A stretch of 64,000 nt of DNA from Trinickia violacea (GCF_005280735.1 NZ_CP040078.1:1798001-1862000); one strand, 5' to 3'. Shown: positions 49,855 to 57,621, counted from the stretch's first letter. Notes: generated by a model not told the origin, from the letters alone. Translations and numbers: made by a program.

Positions 49855-50774
49855 GCTGGTATCCCGTGCCGCGCAGCGTGGCAACCGAAATTCATACCGC
49901 GATGCCGGACTCCGTGCGAAGGCGCGAAGTGTCGGAATGGTCGAAAGGGAACAAGGGCGGGGCGGTCGTCGATTCGTTTCTCGAAGGGCCGTGCTTCGAT
50001 CCCGATGGCAACCTGTATGTCGTCGATATTCCGCACGGCCGCATCTTCCGGATCACGCCGGAGCTCGAGTGGCAGCGCGTTGCCGAATACGACGGCGAGC
50101 CCAACGGCCTCGCGTGGCATCCCGACGGACGCATTCTGATCGCCGACTACAAGAACGGCATCCTCGCGCTCGATCCGTCGAGCGGCGAGATCGCGCCTGT
50201 CATCACACGGCGCAACAGCGAGCGCTTCAAAGGGCCGAACGACCTGATCGTCGCGGCGAACGGCGACATCTATTTCACCGATCAAGGCCAGACGGGGCTG
50301 CACGATCCGAGCGGGCGCGTCTATCGGCTGCGCACCGACGGCCGGCTCGATTGCCTGCTTGCGAACGGGCCGAGTCCGAACGGTCTCGTGTTGAACGCGG
50401 AAGAAAACGTGTTGTTCGTCGCGATGACGCGCGACAACTCGGTGTGGCGTCTGCCGTTGCTCGCCGATGGCAGCACGAGCAAGGTGGGCCGCTTCGCGCA
50501 GTTTTACGGCGTGAGCGGACCGGACGGCATGACGATGGACCGCGACGGCAATCTGTTCGTCGCGCACGCGTCGCTTGGGTGCGTGTTCGTGCTGAATCCG
50601 CATGGCGAAGGGATCGCGAAAATCGAGTCGTGCGGTGGCCGCACGATCACGAACGTGACGTTTGGCGGCGCGGACAACAGCACGTTGTTCATGACCGATT
50701 CGTCCGGCGGCAACGTGTTGCGTGCCGCTTGGCATGTGCGCGGAGCGGCACGGCCAATGCGTTCGGGCCGCTGA
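49851..50774 (+). CDS. SMP-30/gluconolactonase family protein
   Basis: This 307-residue six-bladed beta-propeller has metal-site residues in the expected places: Glu in DSFLEGPCFDPDG, Asn in FKGPNDLIV and PSPNGLVLN, and Asp in SGPDGMTMDRDG. Such enzymes hydrolyse sugar-acid or other lactones with a divalent metal. There is no signal peptide, so it acts in the cytoplasm. Its ATG lies inside the lyase stop (ATGA), so it belongs to the same operon and probably opens a lactone form of the pathway acid. Confidence 0.9.
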   Translation: MSWYPVPRSVATEIHTAMPDSVRRREVSEWSKGNKGGAVVDSFLEGPCFDPDGNLYVVDIPHGRIFRITPELEWQRVAEYDGEPNGLAWHPDGRILIADYKNGILALDPSSGEIAPVITRRNSERFKGPNDLIVAANGDIYFTDQGQTGLHDPSGRVYRLRTDGRLDCLLANGPSPNGLVLNAEENVLFVAMTRDNSVWRLPLLADGSTSKVGRFAQFYGVSGPDGMTMDRDGNLFVAHASLGCVFVLNPHGEGIAKIESCGGRTITNVTFGGADNSTLFMTDSSGGNVLRAAWHVRGAARPMRSGR

Positions 50775-50831
50775 GGCGTGCACGAGAGCCGGGCGGGGTG
50801 CGCGGGGGCGTGGGACATCGCATAAAATGGC

Positions 50832-50848
50832 GTTCTGTTAGGCATAAC
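50832..50848. promoter_or_regulatory. Operator candidate 3 upstream of the IclR gene
   Basis: GTTCTGTTAGGCATAAC keeps the length and left arm of the two palindromes in the divergent promoter, with one change in the right arm (ATAAC for AGAAC). It also sits inside a GGCGTT/AACGCC inverted repeat. It is 78 bp before the chosen IclR start, suggesting autoregulation. Confidence 0.65.
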
Positions 50849-50851
50849 GCC

Positions 50852-50888
50852 GCCGCTTTGACGTGATACAACCGATAGTCAAAGCGGC
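50852..50888 (+). promoter_or_regulatory. Perfect 11-bp inverted repeat in the IclR leader
   Basis: GCCGCTTTGAC (50852-50862) and GTCAAAGCGGC (50878-50888) are exact inverted copies with a 15-base spacer. It lies directly after operator candidate 3 and 37 bp before the IclR ATG. It could be a hairpin in the leader RNA, a terminator of the upstream operon lacking a T-tract, or a second operator. Confidence 0.55.
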
Positions 50889-50925
50889 AGCGATTCTATC
50901 CACACTCACCGCCAAACCACCGCTC

Positions 50926-51708
50926 ATGGTTGCCGCAAAACGTCCTACCCCCGATGCACCGGCGCCGCCGGTCTCTTCGCCCGACGGCGTGGCCGCGCTC
51001 GACCGCGCGTTCTCGATTCTGTTTGCTTTTCGTCCCGACGACCGCGGCTTGTCGCTCGCCGAGCTGGCCGCGCGCACGGGCCTCTACAAAAGCACGATCC
51101 TGCGGCTCGTCGCGTCGCTGATCCACCATCGGCTCCTGGTGCGCCTCGACGACGGCCGCTACCAGATCGGCCCCGCGACGCTGCAACTGAGCGCGATCTA
51201 CCAGCGCGGATTGCAGCTCGCCGACATCATCCTGCCGGTCATGCGCCGTCTGCGCGACGAGAGCGGCGAAAGCGTGTCGTTCTACGTGCGGCAGAAGAAC
51301 CTGCGCGTGTGCTTGCATCGCGTGGATTCGACGCATGCGATACGCGACCACGTGCGTGAAGGCGACGTGCTGCCGCTCGACAAGGGCTCGGGCGGCCGCG
51401 TGCTGAGCGCGTTCGGCGGCACGCGCGGCGCGTTGCACGAGCGCATTCGCCGCGATGGCTACTACGCGTCGACGGGCGAGCGCGATGCCGAGACGGCCGG
51501 CATTTCGACACCGGTCTTTTCGGCCGAGCAGCCGCTGGCCGGCGCATTGACGCTCGCCGGTCCGCGCTCGCGCGTCGACGAAGCGCTGATGATGCGGATG
51601 CGCCGCCCGATGCTGGAGGCCTCGATCGAGGTGAGCGAGATGCTCGGCGGCGATGTCGCGCCGCTGCGCTCGGCGCTCGCGCTTCTCAAGCCGGAGCGGG
51701 CGCGCTGA
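50926..51708 (+). CDS. IclR-family regulator of the CoA-transferase/citryl-CoA-lyase-like locus
   Basis: This 260-residue protein has an N-terminal winged helix (LSLAELAARTGLYKSTILRL) and a C-terminal IclR effector domain (LDKGSGGRVLSAFGG; AGISTPVFSAEQPLAGALTL). It follows the operon with 150 bp between, and a variant of the operon's palindrome stands in front of it. It is the obvious local regulator. I chose the ATG at 50926; a GTG at 50863 would place the start inside the inverted repeat of the leader. Confidence 0.87.
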   Translation: MVAAKRPTPDAPAPPVSSPDGVAALDRAFSILFAFRPDDRGLSLAELAARTGLYKSTILRLVASLIHHRLLVRLDDGRYQIGPATLQLSAIYQRGLQLADIILPVMRRLRDESGESVSFYVRQKNLRVCLHRVDSTHAIRDHVREGDVLPLDKGSGGRVLSAFGGTRGALHERIRRDGYYASTGERDAETAGISTPVFSAEQPLAGALTLAGPRSRVDEALMMRMRRPMLEASIEVSEMLGGDVAPLRSALALLKPERAR

Positions 51709-51737
51709 ACCATGCGATGAGCGAGGCGCGGGCGGGC

Positions 51738-51956
51738 TTAGCCCGCGACTTCGGCCTCACGCTTTTGCAATTCGCGCGAGGCGGCGAGCGGAATGCGCGC
51801 GTCGTCCCAATCGGCCAGCCAGGCGATTTCCTTGGCCGTGAAAATATGTCCGTAATTGCGCAGGGAATATTGCAGCGAATCGATGATGTGGTTGCGAATG
51901 ATTTCCGGCGTGTGGGCGTCGTCGAGTACGGCGCGAAATGCTTCCAGCGTTGCCAT
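51738..51956 (-). CDS. Small hypothetical protein, 72 residues
   Basis: I do not recognise a named family. The sequence is a compact helical protein rich in charged and aromatic residues (LRNYGHIFTAKEIAWLADWD), with no signal or membrane segment. GGAG lies 6 bp before the ATG and codon use resembles neighbours, which supports a real gene. It converges with the IclR gene (30 bp gap). Confidence 0.6.
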   Translation of the reverse strand: MATLEAFRAVLDDAHTPEIIRNHIIDSLQYSLRNYGHIFTAKEIAWLADWDDARIPLAASRELQKREAEVAG

Positions 51957-52109
51957 CGGATTGCTCCGTTAATTGGGCGATGGCAAGCGTTATCGCACGC
52001 CATAAATGGCGCGCCAACTGAACAAAAATCGGTACCGGATTAACTGGGCTTAACGGGGCTTGTCGCGATCGGGCGCGCATTCGTTCAATGCGTGCGTCAA
52101 ATGCGTCCG

Positions 52110-52418
52110 TTAAATACGCGGCAGATCGTCCATGGATTTTTCGACACTGCCGTCGGGGACTTCGGTGTCGATGCCGTCAATTCCATTGGGGTGCGGGACG
52201 GCTTTGATTTTCGGCCCGAGGAATCGCATGCCCCCGAGTGTAAAGAGGGAATAAACGATGTTTCCCGAACGGATGCCGTTTGCGACATCCGACACTTCGG
52301 CGATTTGCGGGGGCGAAAGCCAATCGTGAGTTCTGGGGTCGATTGGCGCCCAGCGCACATGCGTTACGCGGTCCGTAGAAGAACTGATGCGTACGCCGTC
52401 GATAGCATACGTAGCCAT
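52110..52418 (-). CDS. Hypothetical protein, 102 residues (possibly DUF3892-like)
   Basis: The protein begins MATYAIDGVRISSSTDRVTHVRW and contains a WLSPPQIAEVSDVANGIRSG segment, followed by VYSLFTLGGMRF. The layout of a small strand, a helix with a glycine, and an aromatic strand is reminiscent of DUF3892 proteins, which often carry IxxIxxG before a hydrophobic strand. That match is tentative. The ATG at 52418 has a GGGGGA site; 57 upstream in-frame codons belong to the intergenic region. Confidence 0.6.
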   Translation of the reverse strand: MATYAIDGVRISSSTDRVTHVRWAPIDPRTHDWLSPPQIAEVSDVANGIRSGNIVYSLFTLGGMRFLGPKIKAVPHPNGIDGIDTEVPDGSVEKSMDDLPRI

Positions 52419-52506
52419 GGCTGTCCCCCACTCAACTGATTTGAACATGCTAGTCCGATCAGCAGCCGGTGGGAAGTACCGGCAATTATCTGGAGAAAAC
52501 GCATTT

Positions 52507-52893
52507 TCAATGGCGCGCGATTTTCCATAGTATGGAGAACGTGGAACCCCCTTCGGTGACGTAGCCCGTCGATTTACAGTTATCGGCAAACGGATCGCAT
52601 GAAATGCTTAACGTCTTTTTATCACCAAAAGTGATATTGACGGTTGGACCCGTGCCCGCAGGTTGTTTATCCGGCACGTCGTAGATAAACGGAACCGATT
52701 TCTTCGGGGTTTTGGTCCGATCGCCGAGGATGACGAGCGTTCCGTTATGTGAGGGGGCCGCATCGAAACGCAGCTCGGCGGTGTCGCCCATTTGGTTTTC
52801 GCCTGTCATCACGACAGGTTTCGAATAAAGGCCAGCAAAGGCGCTCCCAGCTAATGTAACGAAAATGAAAGCGGCAGCGGCTTTCGCAAACAT
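52507..52893 (-). CDS. Secreted hypothetical protein, 128 residues
   Basis: The protein has a classic signal peptide (MFAKAAAAFIFVTLAGSAFA, cleavage after residue 20) and a mature part of about 108 residues with two cysteines nine apart region (SISCDPFADNCKST) that may form a disulfide. The rest is strand-rich. I do not recognise the family. The gene is lower in GC than its surroundings. GGAG precedes the ATG at 52893. It is on the same strand as the preceding small hypothetical gene, 89 bp upstream of it. Confidence 0.65.
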   Translation of the reverse strand: MFAKAAAAFIFVTLAGSAFAGLYSKPVVMTGENQMGDTAELRFDAAPSHNGTLVILGDRTKTPKKSVPFIYDVPDKQPAGTGPTVNITFGDKKTLSISCDPFADNCKSTGYVTEGGSTFSILWKIARH

Positions 52894-52986
52894 GGTTTCT
52901 GACTCCGTTGAATAGCGCCGAATCCTAGCATGCGATGTCTGACCTTCGCAGGTGGCGGGGCAACGAGGGGGACGCATGGGGCCGCG

Positions 52987-53286
52987 TCAAATCTCCGACG
53001 CGTCGGGGACTTCGATCACGAGGTCCGATTGGGCGATGGCCACGCACGGCAAGATCAAGCCTTCGGCCTTTTCCTCGCGGCTCAAGCCAGGCCATTCGAT
53101 CCGGTAGGAGACGGTGCCGCTGACGAGCCGGCACAGGCAGGTGCGGCAGGTGCCGTTGCGGCACGATCTCGGCAGATGCACGTTCGCGAAGCCGGCGGCC
53201 TCGACGAGCGACAGCGAATCGGGCGCTTCGAACGAGCGCCCGAGGGGTTCGACGCGGACAACGCAAGGACGATCGGCAGACGACAT
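52987..53286 (-). CDS. [2Fe-2S] ferredoxin
   Basis: This 99-residue plant-type ferredoxin binds its cluster through SCRNGTCRTCLCRL (Cys-x4-Cys-x2-Cys) and a later cysteine in GLILPCVAIA. Plant-type ferredoxins transfer single electrons to oxygenases or reductases. The gene starts 20 bp after the metal-transporter gene on the same strand, so they are probably co-transcribed. No partner oxygenase is nearby. The ATG at 53286 has no clear ribosome-binding site, so it may depend on translation of the upstream gene. Confidence 0.88.
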   Translation of the reverse strand: MSSADRPCVVRVEPLGRSFEAPDSLSLVEAAGFANVHLPRSCRNGTCRTCLCRLVSGTVSYRIEWPGLSREEKAEGLILPCVAIAQSDLVIEVPDASEI

Positions 53287-53305
53287 ACGCGCGGCGAGAC
53301 AAGAA

Positions 53306-54433
53306 CTAGGAGATGGACACGCCCAGCAACTTGCCGACGCCGAACGTGAAGCCGGCGGCAAGCAGTCCGATCAGGATTTGCCGCAGCGCGGAGAACGCCG
53401 CTCCGCGTCCGTTGAACAGCGACGTGAAGAGGCCGACGGCGGCAAGCCCGAACGCGGCGAGCGCGACGCACTGAAGGATGGCCGCGAGACCGTGCGCCCA
53501 GAGAAACGGCGCAGCAGGAAATATCGCGCCGAGCGAGAAAAGTCCGAATGAAATCGCCGCCGCCGACCACGGGTTGCCGCCAAGCTCCGCCGGGTCGAGG
53601 CCGAGCTCCTCGCGTGTGAGCGTATCGAGGGCCTTGTCCTTGTCGCGCATGATCTGGCTCGCGACGCGGCGTGCTTCGGCCGCTTCGATGCCCTTCGCCT
53701 GATAGATCAGCGCCAGTTCGTGACGCTCGGCGTCGGGTGTGTGCTCGATCTCGTCGGCTTCCTTGGCGATCTGCGTGCGCGCCAACTCGCGTGCGTTCGT
53801 CACCGAAAGCCACTCGCCGAGGGCCATCGAGCACGCGCCCGCGATCAGGCCCGCGAGCCCGGTCAGGAGGATCGTCTTGTTGGCCGCGCCGGCGCCCGCC
53901 ACGCCCATGATCAGACAGAAGTTCGAGACGAGCCCGTCGTTCGCGCCGAGCACCGCGGCGCGCAAATCGTTGCCCGACGTGACGCCCTTGTGCCACGCCT
54001 CGGCGCTCGCGATTTGCGCGCCCTTGGACACGCTTGCTTTGTCTCCGTTGGCGACCTCTTGCACGATCGCGGCGTGATGCTGTTCGTCGGCGGAAAGGTG
54101 GGCCGCGTCGGGTTGATGCGCGTACTTGTTGCGGTCGGCGTATTCGGCGGCGGCGATCGTCGGCAGCACGAACGACGGGCCGAACGCATGGATGAGGCCG
54201 CGCATCAAATGCGTCTTCAGGCTTTTGCGGGGCATGCGTGTGTGTACGCCGTTCGCGTGCAATTTGTCGATCCAGACTTGCGCGTGGCCGCGTTCGGATG
54301 CGGCGAGTTCGCTGAACACGGCGGCGCGCTTTTTGTCCGCTTCGACGCGAGCGAGCGTTTCGTAAAGCGCGGCGCTATCGAGTTCGTCGGCGAGGTTCGT
54401 CTTGTAGCGCTTGAGTTCGCGTTTCGATGCCAT
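53306..54433 (-). CDS. Ferritin-like/VIT1 fusion metal transporter (MbfA-type)
   Basis: This 375-residue protein has an N-terminal ferritin-like (rubrerythrin-type) domain of about 140 residues with metal-binding Glu/His (SAALYETLARVEADK, ASERGHAQVW, SADEQHHAAIV). It is fused to a VIT1/CCC1 membrane domain of about five helices (LRAAVLGANDGLVSNFCLIMG near residue 155). In Bradyrhizobium and Agrobacterium MbfA exports iron; other members move manganese. GAGG stands upstream of the ATG at 54433. It shares the strand with the ferredoxin after it and the sigma-54 activator before it. Confidence 0.9.
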   Translation of the reverse strand: MASKRELKRYKTNLADELDSAALYETLARVEADKKRAAVFSELAASERGHAQVWIDKLHANGVHTRMPRKSLKTHLMRGLIHAFGPSFVLPTIAAAEYADRNKYAHQPDAAHLSADEQHHAAIVQEVANGDKASVSKGAQIASAEAWHKGVTSGNDLRAAVLGANDGLVSNFCLIMGVAGAGAANKTILLTGLAGLIAGACSMALGEWLSVTNARELARTQIAKEADEIEHTPDAERHELALIYQAKGIEAAEARRVASQIMRDKDKALDTLTREELGLDPAELGGNPWSAAAISFGLFSLGAIFPAAPFLWAHGLAAILQCVALAAFGLAAVGLFTSLFNGRGAAFSALRQILIGLLAAGFTFGVGKLLGVSIS

Positions 54434-54492
54434 GTGCAGATTGCCTCGGAGTGTCGGACGCAAGCATACCCGAAGCGGCGCACGCGCATTGG

Positions 54493-56529
54493 TCAGCGGC
54501 TTTCGCGGCGGCGCAAATGCCGGTACACGGTGTTGCGCGCGAGCCCGAGTTCGCGCGCCGCTGCCGATACGTTGCCGCCGTGGCGCGCGAGCGTGGTGTC
54601 GATCAGCGTCGCTTGCCAGTCCTGCATGCGCGGCGGCTTGGCATTGAGGTTCGCCGCTGCGTTCTGATCCTCGCCGTGCGCCGCGGTACTGAGCTTGTTC
54701 GCGCCGTCTGCTTCCAAGGAATCGCGTTCGCGCATGACGTCATCGCGCGCTGCGCCTTCGTGCGCCGCGCCTTGGGTCGCCCCGCATTCGTGCGCCGCGC
54801 AATCGTGAAGGAAATCGTCGGGCAAATGCTCGAGTTCGATCTGCGCTTCGCCCTCGGCCATGATCCCCGCCGTGCGCAGCACGTTCGCCAGTTGGCGCAG
54901 ATTGCCCGGCCAGCGGCAACGCTCGAAGCGCTCGAACACGGCAGCGGATATGTGGAGCGGCGTCGCCTCCATCTTGTCCATACGACGCTGCCGATCGAGG
55001 ATACGCTCGACAAGTGCCGCCAAATCGGTGCGCTCGTAAAGCGCGGGCAGCGTAACGACGAGGCTGTTGATCCGGTAATACAGGTCCTCGCGGAAAGTGC
55101 CGGCCGCGATCATCGCGCGCAGGTTGCGGTGCGTCGCGCAGATCACGCGCAGGTCCACGGGAATCGCGCGCGTGCCGCCGAGCGGCACCACCACGCGCTC
55201 TTGAAGCACGCGCATCAGGCGCACTTGTTGAGCGAGCGGCATGTCGCCGATTTCGTCGAGAAAGAGCGTGCCGCCGTCGGCTTGCACGATCTTGCCCGCG
55301 GCTCCGCGCTTCTTCGCGCCCGTGAACGCGCCGTCTTCATAGCCGAAGAGTTCGGCTTCGATGAGCGTATCGGGCAGCGACGCGCAATTGACGGCGACGA
55401 AGGGTGCCGCGCGCCGCGGCGAATCTTCGTGGATGGCGCGCGCGAGCCACTCCTTGCCGGTGCCGGTCTTGCCAAGGACGAGGATCGGGATGTCGCGTCC
55501 GCGCACTTTCTCGACACGGCGCAGCACGGCCGACATCTGCGCGTCGCCGGTGTCGAGCGACGCCAGGGTGATCGTGTCAGCATCGCGCACAGCCGGCGTC
55601 GACGCTAACGAAGCGGCGCTTCTGGCGGGTGCGGCCAGAACCGTCCCCGGCCGCGCGCCGGCAAACTCGCCGCGCGCGACGACCTTGACGCCGCTCGGCA
55701 GCGTCAGCGTCACGCATTCGCTCGGCGCATGCGCGACGTGCTGCAGCAGCGCAGCAAACGGGATGCCGAAGAGCGCGGCGAACGGCTGCCGCTGCAGCGA
55801 AGCAAGCAGTCCGCCAAGCTGAAAGAGCGCGCTGCGGTTCGCGGACAGCAGCATGCCGTCCGGCGCGAACGCCGCGAGCCCTTCGAACAAGGTGCCGACG
55901 AATTCGGCGCGTGCATGAAAGCGGATGCGCACGGCGTCGTCGAATTGGTTCGCGAACAGATGGTTCTCGATCATCTGCGCGGACATCCTCACGAGCGCGA
56001 GCGTGTGCTTGTGAAAGCCGCGCGCGTCGCCGCTCACGTCGAGCGCCCCGATCGTGCGGCCGAACGGATCGGCGATCGGCGCGCACGAGCACGTGAGGAT
56101 GCGGTTGGCGCGCAGGAAATGTTCGTCGGCATGGACGACGGTCGGAATGCCGTCGACGAGGGCCGTGCCGATCGCGTTCGTGCCCCGGTCCGATTCCGCC
56201 CACGACACGCCGGCGCAGAGCGCGACGCGGTTCGCTTTCTCGATGAAGTCGCTGTCGCCGAGGCTGTGCAGGATGACGCCGTGCTGGTCGGTGAGCAGCA
56301 CCATGCTTTGCGTATCGACGATCTGCGCGTGCAGCGTTTCCATCACCGGCAGCGCGTGCGTGTAAAGGGACTGATTGCATTCGATCAGTCCGCGCAGCAC
56401 CGCGCTTTGCAGCGGATGAAAATCGGGCGTTTCCGAGGCGCGCAGGCCGACTTGAAGCGAGCGGGCATGGGCTTGCCCGATCACGTCGACATGGCTTCCC
56501 GCCGGCGTCATGGCGCGAGATTGGGTCAC
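54493..56529 (-). CDS. Sigma-54-dependent transcriptional activator (AcoR-like)
   Basis: This 678-residue protein has an N-terminal GAF-type sensor region (about residues 60-210) and a less conserved PAS-like stretch. An AAA+ domain follows, with Walker A (LVLGKTGTGKEW, about 345-356) and the sigma-54-contacting GAFTGAKKRG near residue 400, so it can activate RpoN promoters. A Fis-type helix-turn-helix ends it (GGNVSAAARELGLARNTVYR). The start is GTG at 56529, preceded by GGAGA; the ATG six codons later has no such site. An Ala/Asp-rich linker (~60 residues) separates AAA+ from the DNA-binding domain. No obvious target operon is adjacent; acetoin or alcohol metabolism is a guess. Confidence 0.88.
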   Translation of the reverse strand: MTQSRAMTPAGSHVDVIGQAHARSLQVGLRASETPDFHPLQSAVLRGLIECNQSLYTHALPVMETLHAQIVDTQSMVLLTDQHGVILHSLGDSDFIEKANRVALCAGVSWAESDRGTNAIGTALVDGIPTVVHADEHFLRANRILTCSCAPIADPFGRTIGALDVSGDARGFHKHTLALVRMSAQMIENHLFANQFDDAVRIRFHARAEFVGTLFEGLAAFAPDGMLLSANRSALFQLGGLLASLQRQPFAALFGIPFAALLQHVAHAPSECVTLTLPSGVKVVARGEFAGARPGTVLAAPARSAASLASTPAVRDADTITLASLDTGDAQMSAVLRRVEKVRGRDIPILVLGKTGTGKEWLARAIHEDSPRRAAPFVAVNCASLPDTLIEAELFGYEDGAFTGAKKRGAAGKIVQADGGTLFLDEIGDMPLAQQVRLMRVLQERVVVPLGGTRAIPVDLRVICATHRNLRAMIAAGTFREDLYYRINSLVVTLPALYERTDLAALVERILDRQRRMDKMEATPLHISAAVFERFERCRWPGNLRQLANVLRTAGIMAEGEAQIELEHLPDDFLHDCAAHECGATQGAAHEGAARDDVMRERDSLEADGANKLSTAAHGEDQNAAANLNAKPPRMQDWQATLIDTTLARHGGNVSAAARELGLARNTVYRHLRRRESR

Positions 56530-56703
56530 ATCTGTCTCCGATTTTTGTCGTGGCGTTTGCAGGAAATCATACAAGATGCGGCGCGAAAGCCGAACCCATC
56601 CGCGCGGCCCCCGCGGCTCGGGACAGCCCGTCTTGCGTTCCGCGCGAAAGGTGCAATCATGAAAGCGGGAAACGCGCATGCGCCGCGTTTCTTCGGGCCT
56701 GCA

Positions 56704-56749
56704 GCTCTGCATGGGGCCGGAGTAAGGCTCTGCATGGGGCCGGAGTAAG
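56704..56749. repeat. Perfect 23-bp tandem duplication
   Basis: A 23-bp unit starting GCTCTGCATGGGGCCGGAG and ending TAAG occurs twice without a break (56704-56726 and 56727-56749). It lies between the sigma-54 activator and the small membrane protein. It abuts a hairpin that reuses its last bases. Confidence 0.9.
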
Positions 56750-56801
56750 TGCTGAAGCACTAACTCCGGCCGACACGCTAAAGCGCTAACTCCGGCCGAC
56801 A
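56738..56801. repeat. Hairpin plus second copy of its right arm
   Basis: A 16-bp arm (56738-56753) and its near-perfect inverse (56756-56771, one mismatch) can fold into a long hairpin with a TGAA loop. The right arm with its continuation (GCACTAACTCCGGCCGACA, 56757-56775) is repeated with one change at 56783-56801. The structure ends 12 bp before the start codon of the next gene. Confidence 0.75.
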
Positions 56802-56813
56802 AGGGAGGCCGCC

Positions 56814-57041
56814 ATGGTACGGACGGAATTCAGAATCGTATTGGCCGTCATCGCGGCGTTCGTCGCGATTGCCGGGATCGCCGTGGCCATCCACGGCATG
56901 CTGTTCGATCAGGGGAATTCGCTGCTGTACGGCAGCATCGCGATCGGTGTCGGCGTCTTCGGATGCGCGCTACTGCTCAACGTCTGGCCAAAAGATATGA
57001 AAGACGAATCCGAGCACCCGGAGAATCAGCACGCACCCTGA
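56814..57041 (+). CDS. Small membrane protein, 75 residues
   Basis: Two hydrophobic helices are visible (about residues 8-28, IVLAVIAAFVAIAGIAVAI, and about 38-56, LYGSIAIGVGVFGCALLLN), joined by a short polar loop. A charged C-terminal tail (KDMKDESEHPENQH) follows. I do not recognise a family. A strong GGGAGG site precedes the ATG. The repeat cluster directly upstream probably lies in or next to its 5' leader. It is likely an inner-membrane protein of unknown role. Confidence 0.75.
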   Translation: MVRTEFRIVLAVIAAFVAIAGIAVAIHGMLFDQGNSLLYGSIAIGVGVFGCALLLNVWPKDMKDESEHPENQHAP

Positions 57042-57261
57042 GAGATGTTAGGTACCGGATTGCCGAGGTTTCGTCGGTTGATTGACGAGATCGGCCTGAC
57101 GTTGCGGGAAAACTTGCTCCTCTCGCGAAACCGTCTAAAGTGAATGAAATTGGTGTGACAGCCATGTTTCGCCAATTTGAACGCGCGCCGATAACAATGG
57201 AGGCCAATTGAAGCGGTGCGCGGCACACCTGTTTTCATCCGTCACGGCAAAGGCGATTCCC

Positions 57262-57552
57262 ATGCAGATCAATTTCCCGAACGAAGCCCCTGAGTACTCG
57301 GGGCGCGAGCTGACTTTAGCGTTCCCGGCGTTGGTCGATGGGGAACGTGTGCAGTGCAGCATCACCGCTGAAGCCATGGAAGATCACTTCGGCGCAGCCT
57401 CCTATCGCTTCGAAGACATGATCGGCGCGTTCGATACGCACCGTGAGCGCATCGAGGCGGCGGCTCGCCGCCTGCTTTCGGAAACCCGGGCCCAATGCCT
57501 GGTTTTGCGCAGCGGCTATGTGAGGTTCTACGAGGCGAACTGGCGCGCGTAG
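57262..57552 (+). CDS. DUF1488 family protein
   Basis: This 96-residue protein matches the DUF1488 pattern. It begins MQINFPNEAPEYSGRELTLA, with strand segments ALVDGERVQCSITAEAMEDHF, and a C-terminal FDTHRERIEAAARRLL helix before VLRSGYVRFY. The family is common in Burkholderiaceae and has no established function. AAGG lies before the ATG at 57262; an upstream in-frame ATG at 57208 would add 18 unlikely residues. Confidence 0.82.
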   Translation: MQINFPNEAPEYSGRELTLAFPALVDGERVQCSITAEAMEDHFGAASYRFEDMIGAFDTHRERIEAAARRLLSETRAQCLVLRSGYVRFYEANWRA

Positions 57553-57621
57553 CGTAGTGCGCGGGCAGGTTTTTCCGCGGGTCTTTCCTAATTCGCCGGC
57601 GCGTTACCGAGTCTGCAAAGT

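Noticed and set aside
53082..53996. 304-codon minus-strand frame inside the VIT1 and ferredoxin genes
   Set aside because: Out-of-frame shadow of two genes with clear domains.
57133..57210. 15-codon frame beginning ATGTTTCGCCAATTT before the DUF1488 gene
   Set aside because: Too short, no ribosome-binding site and no conservation evidence.
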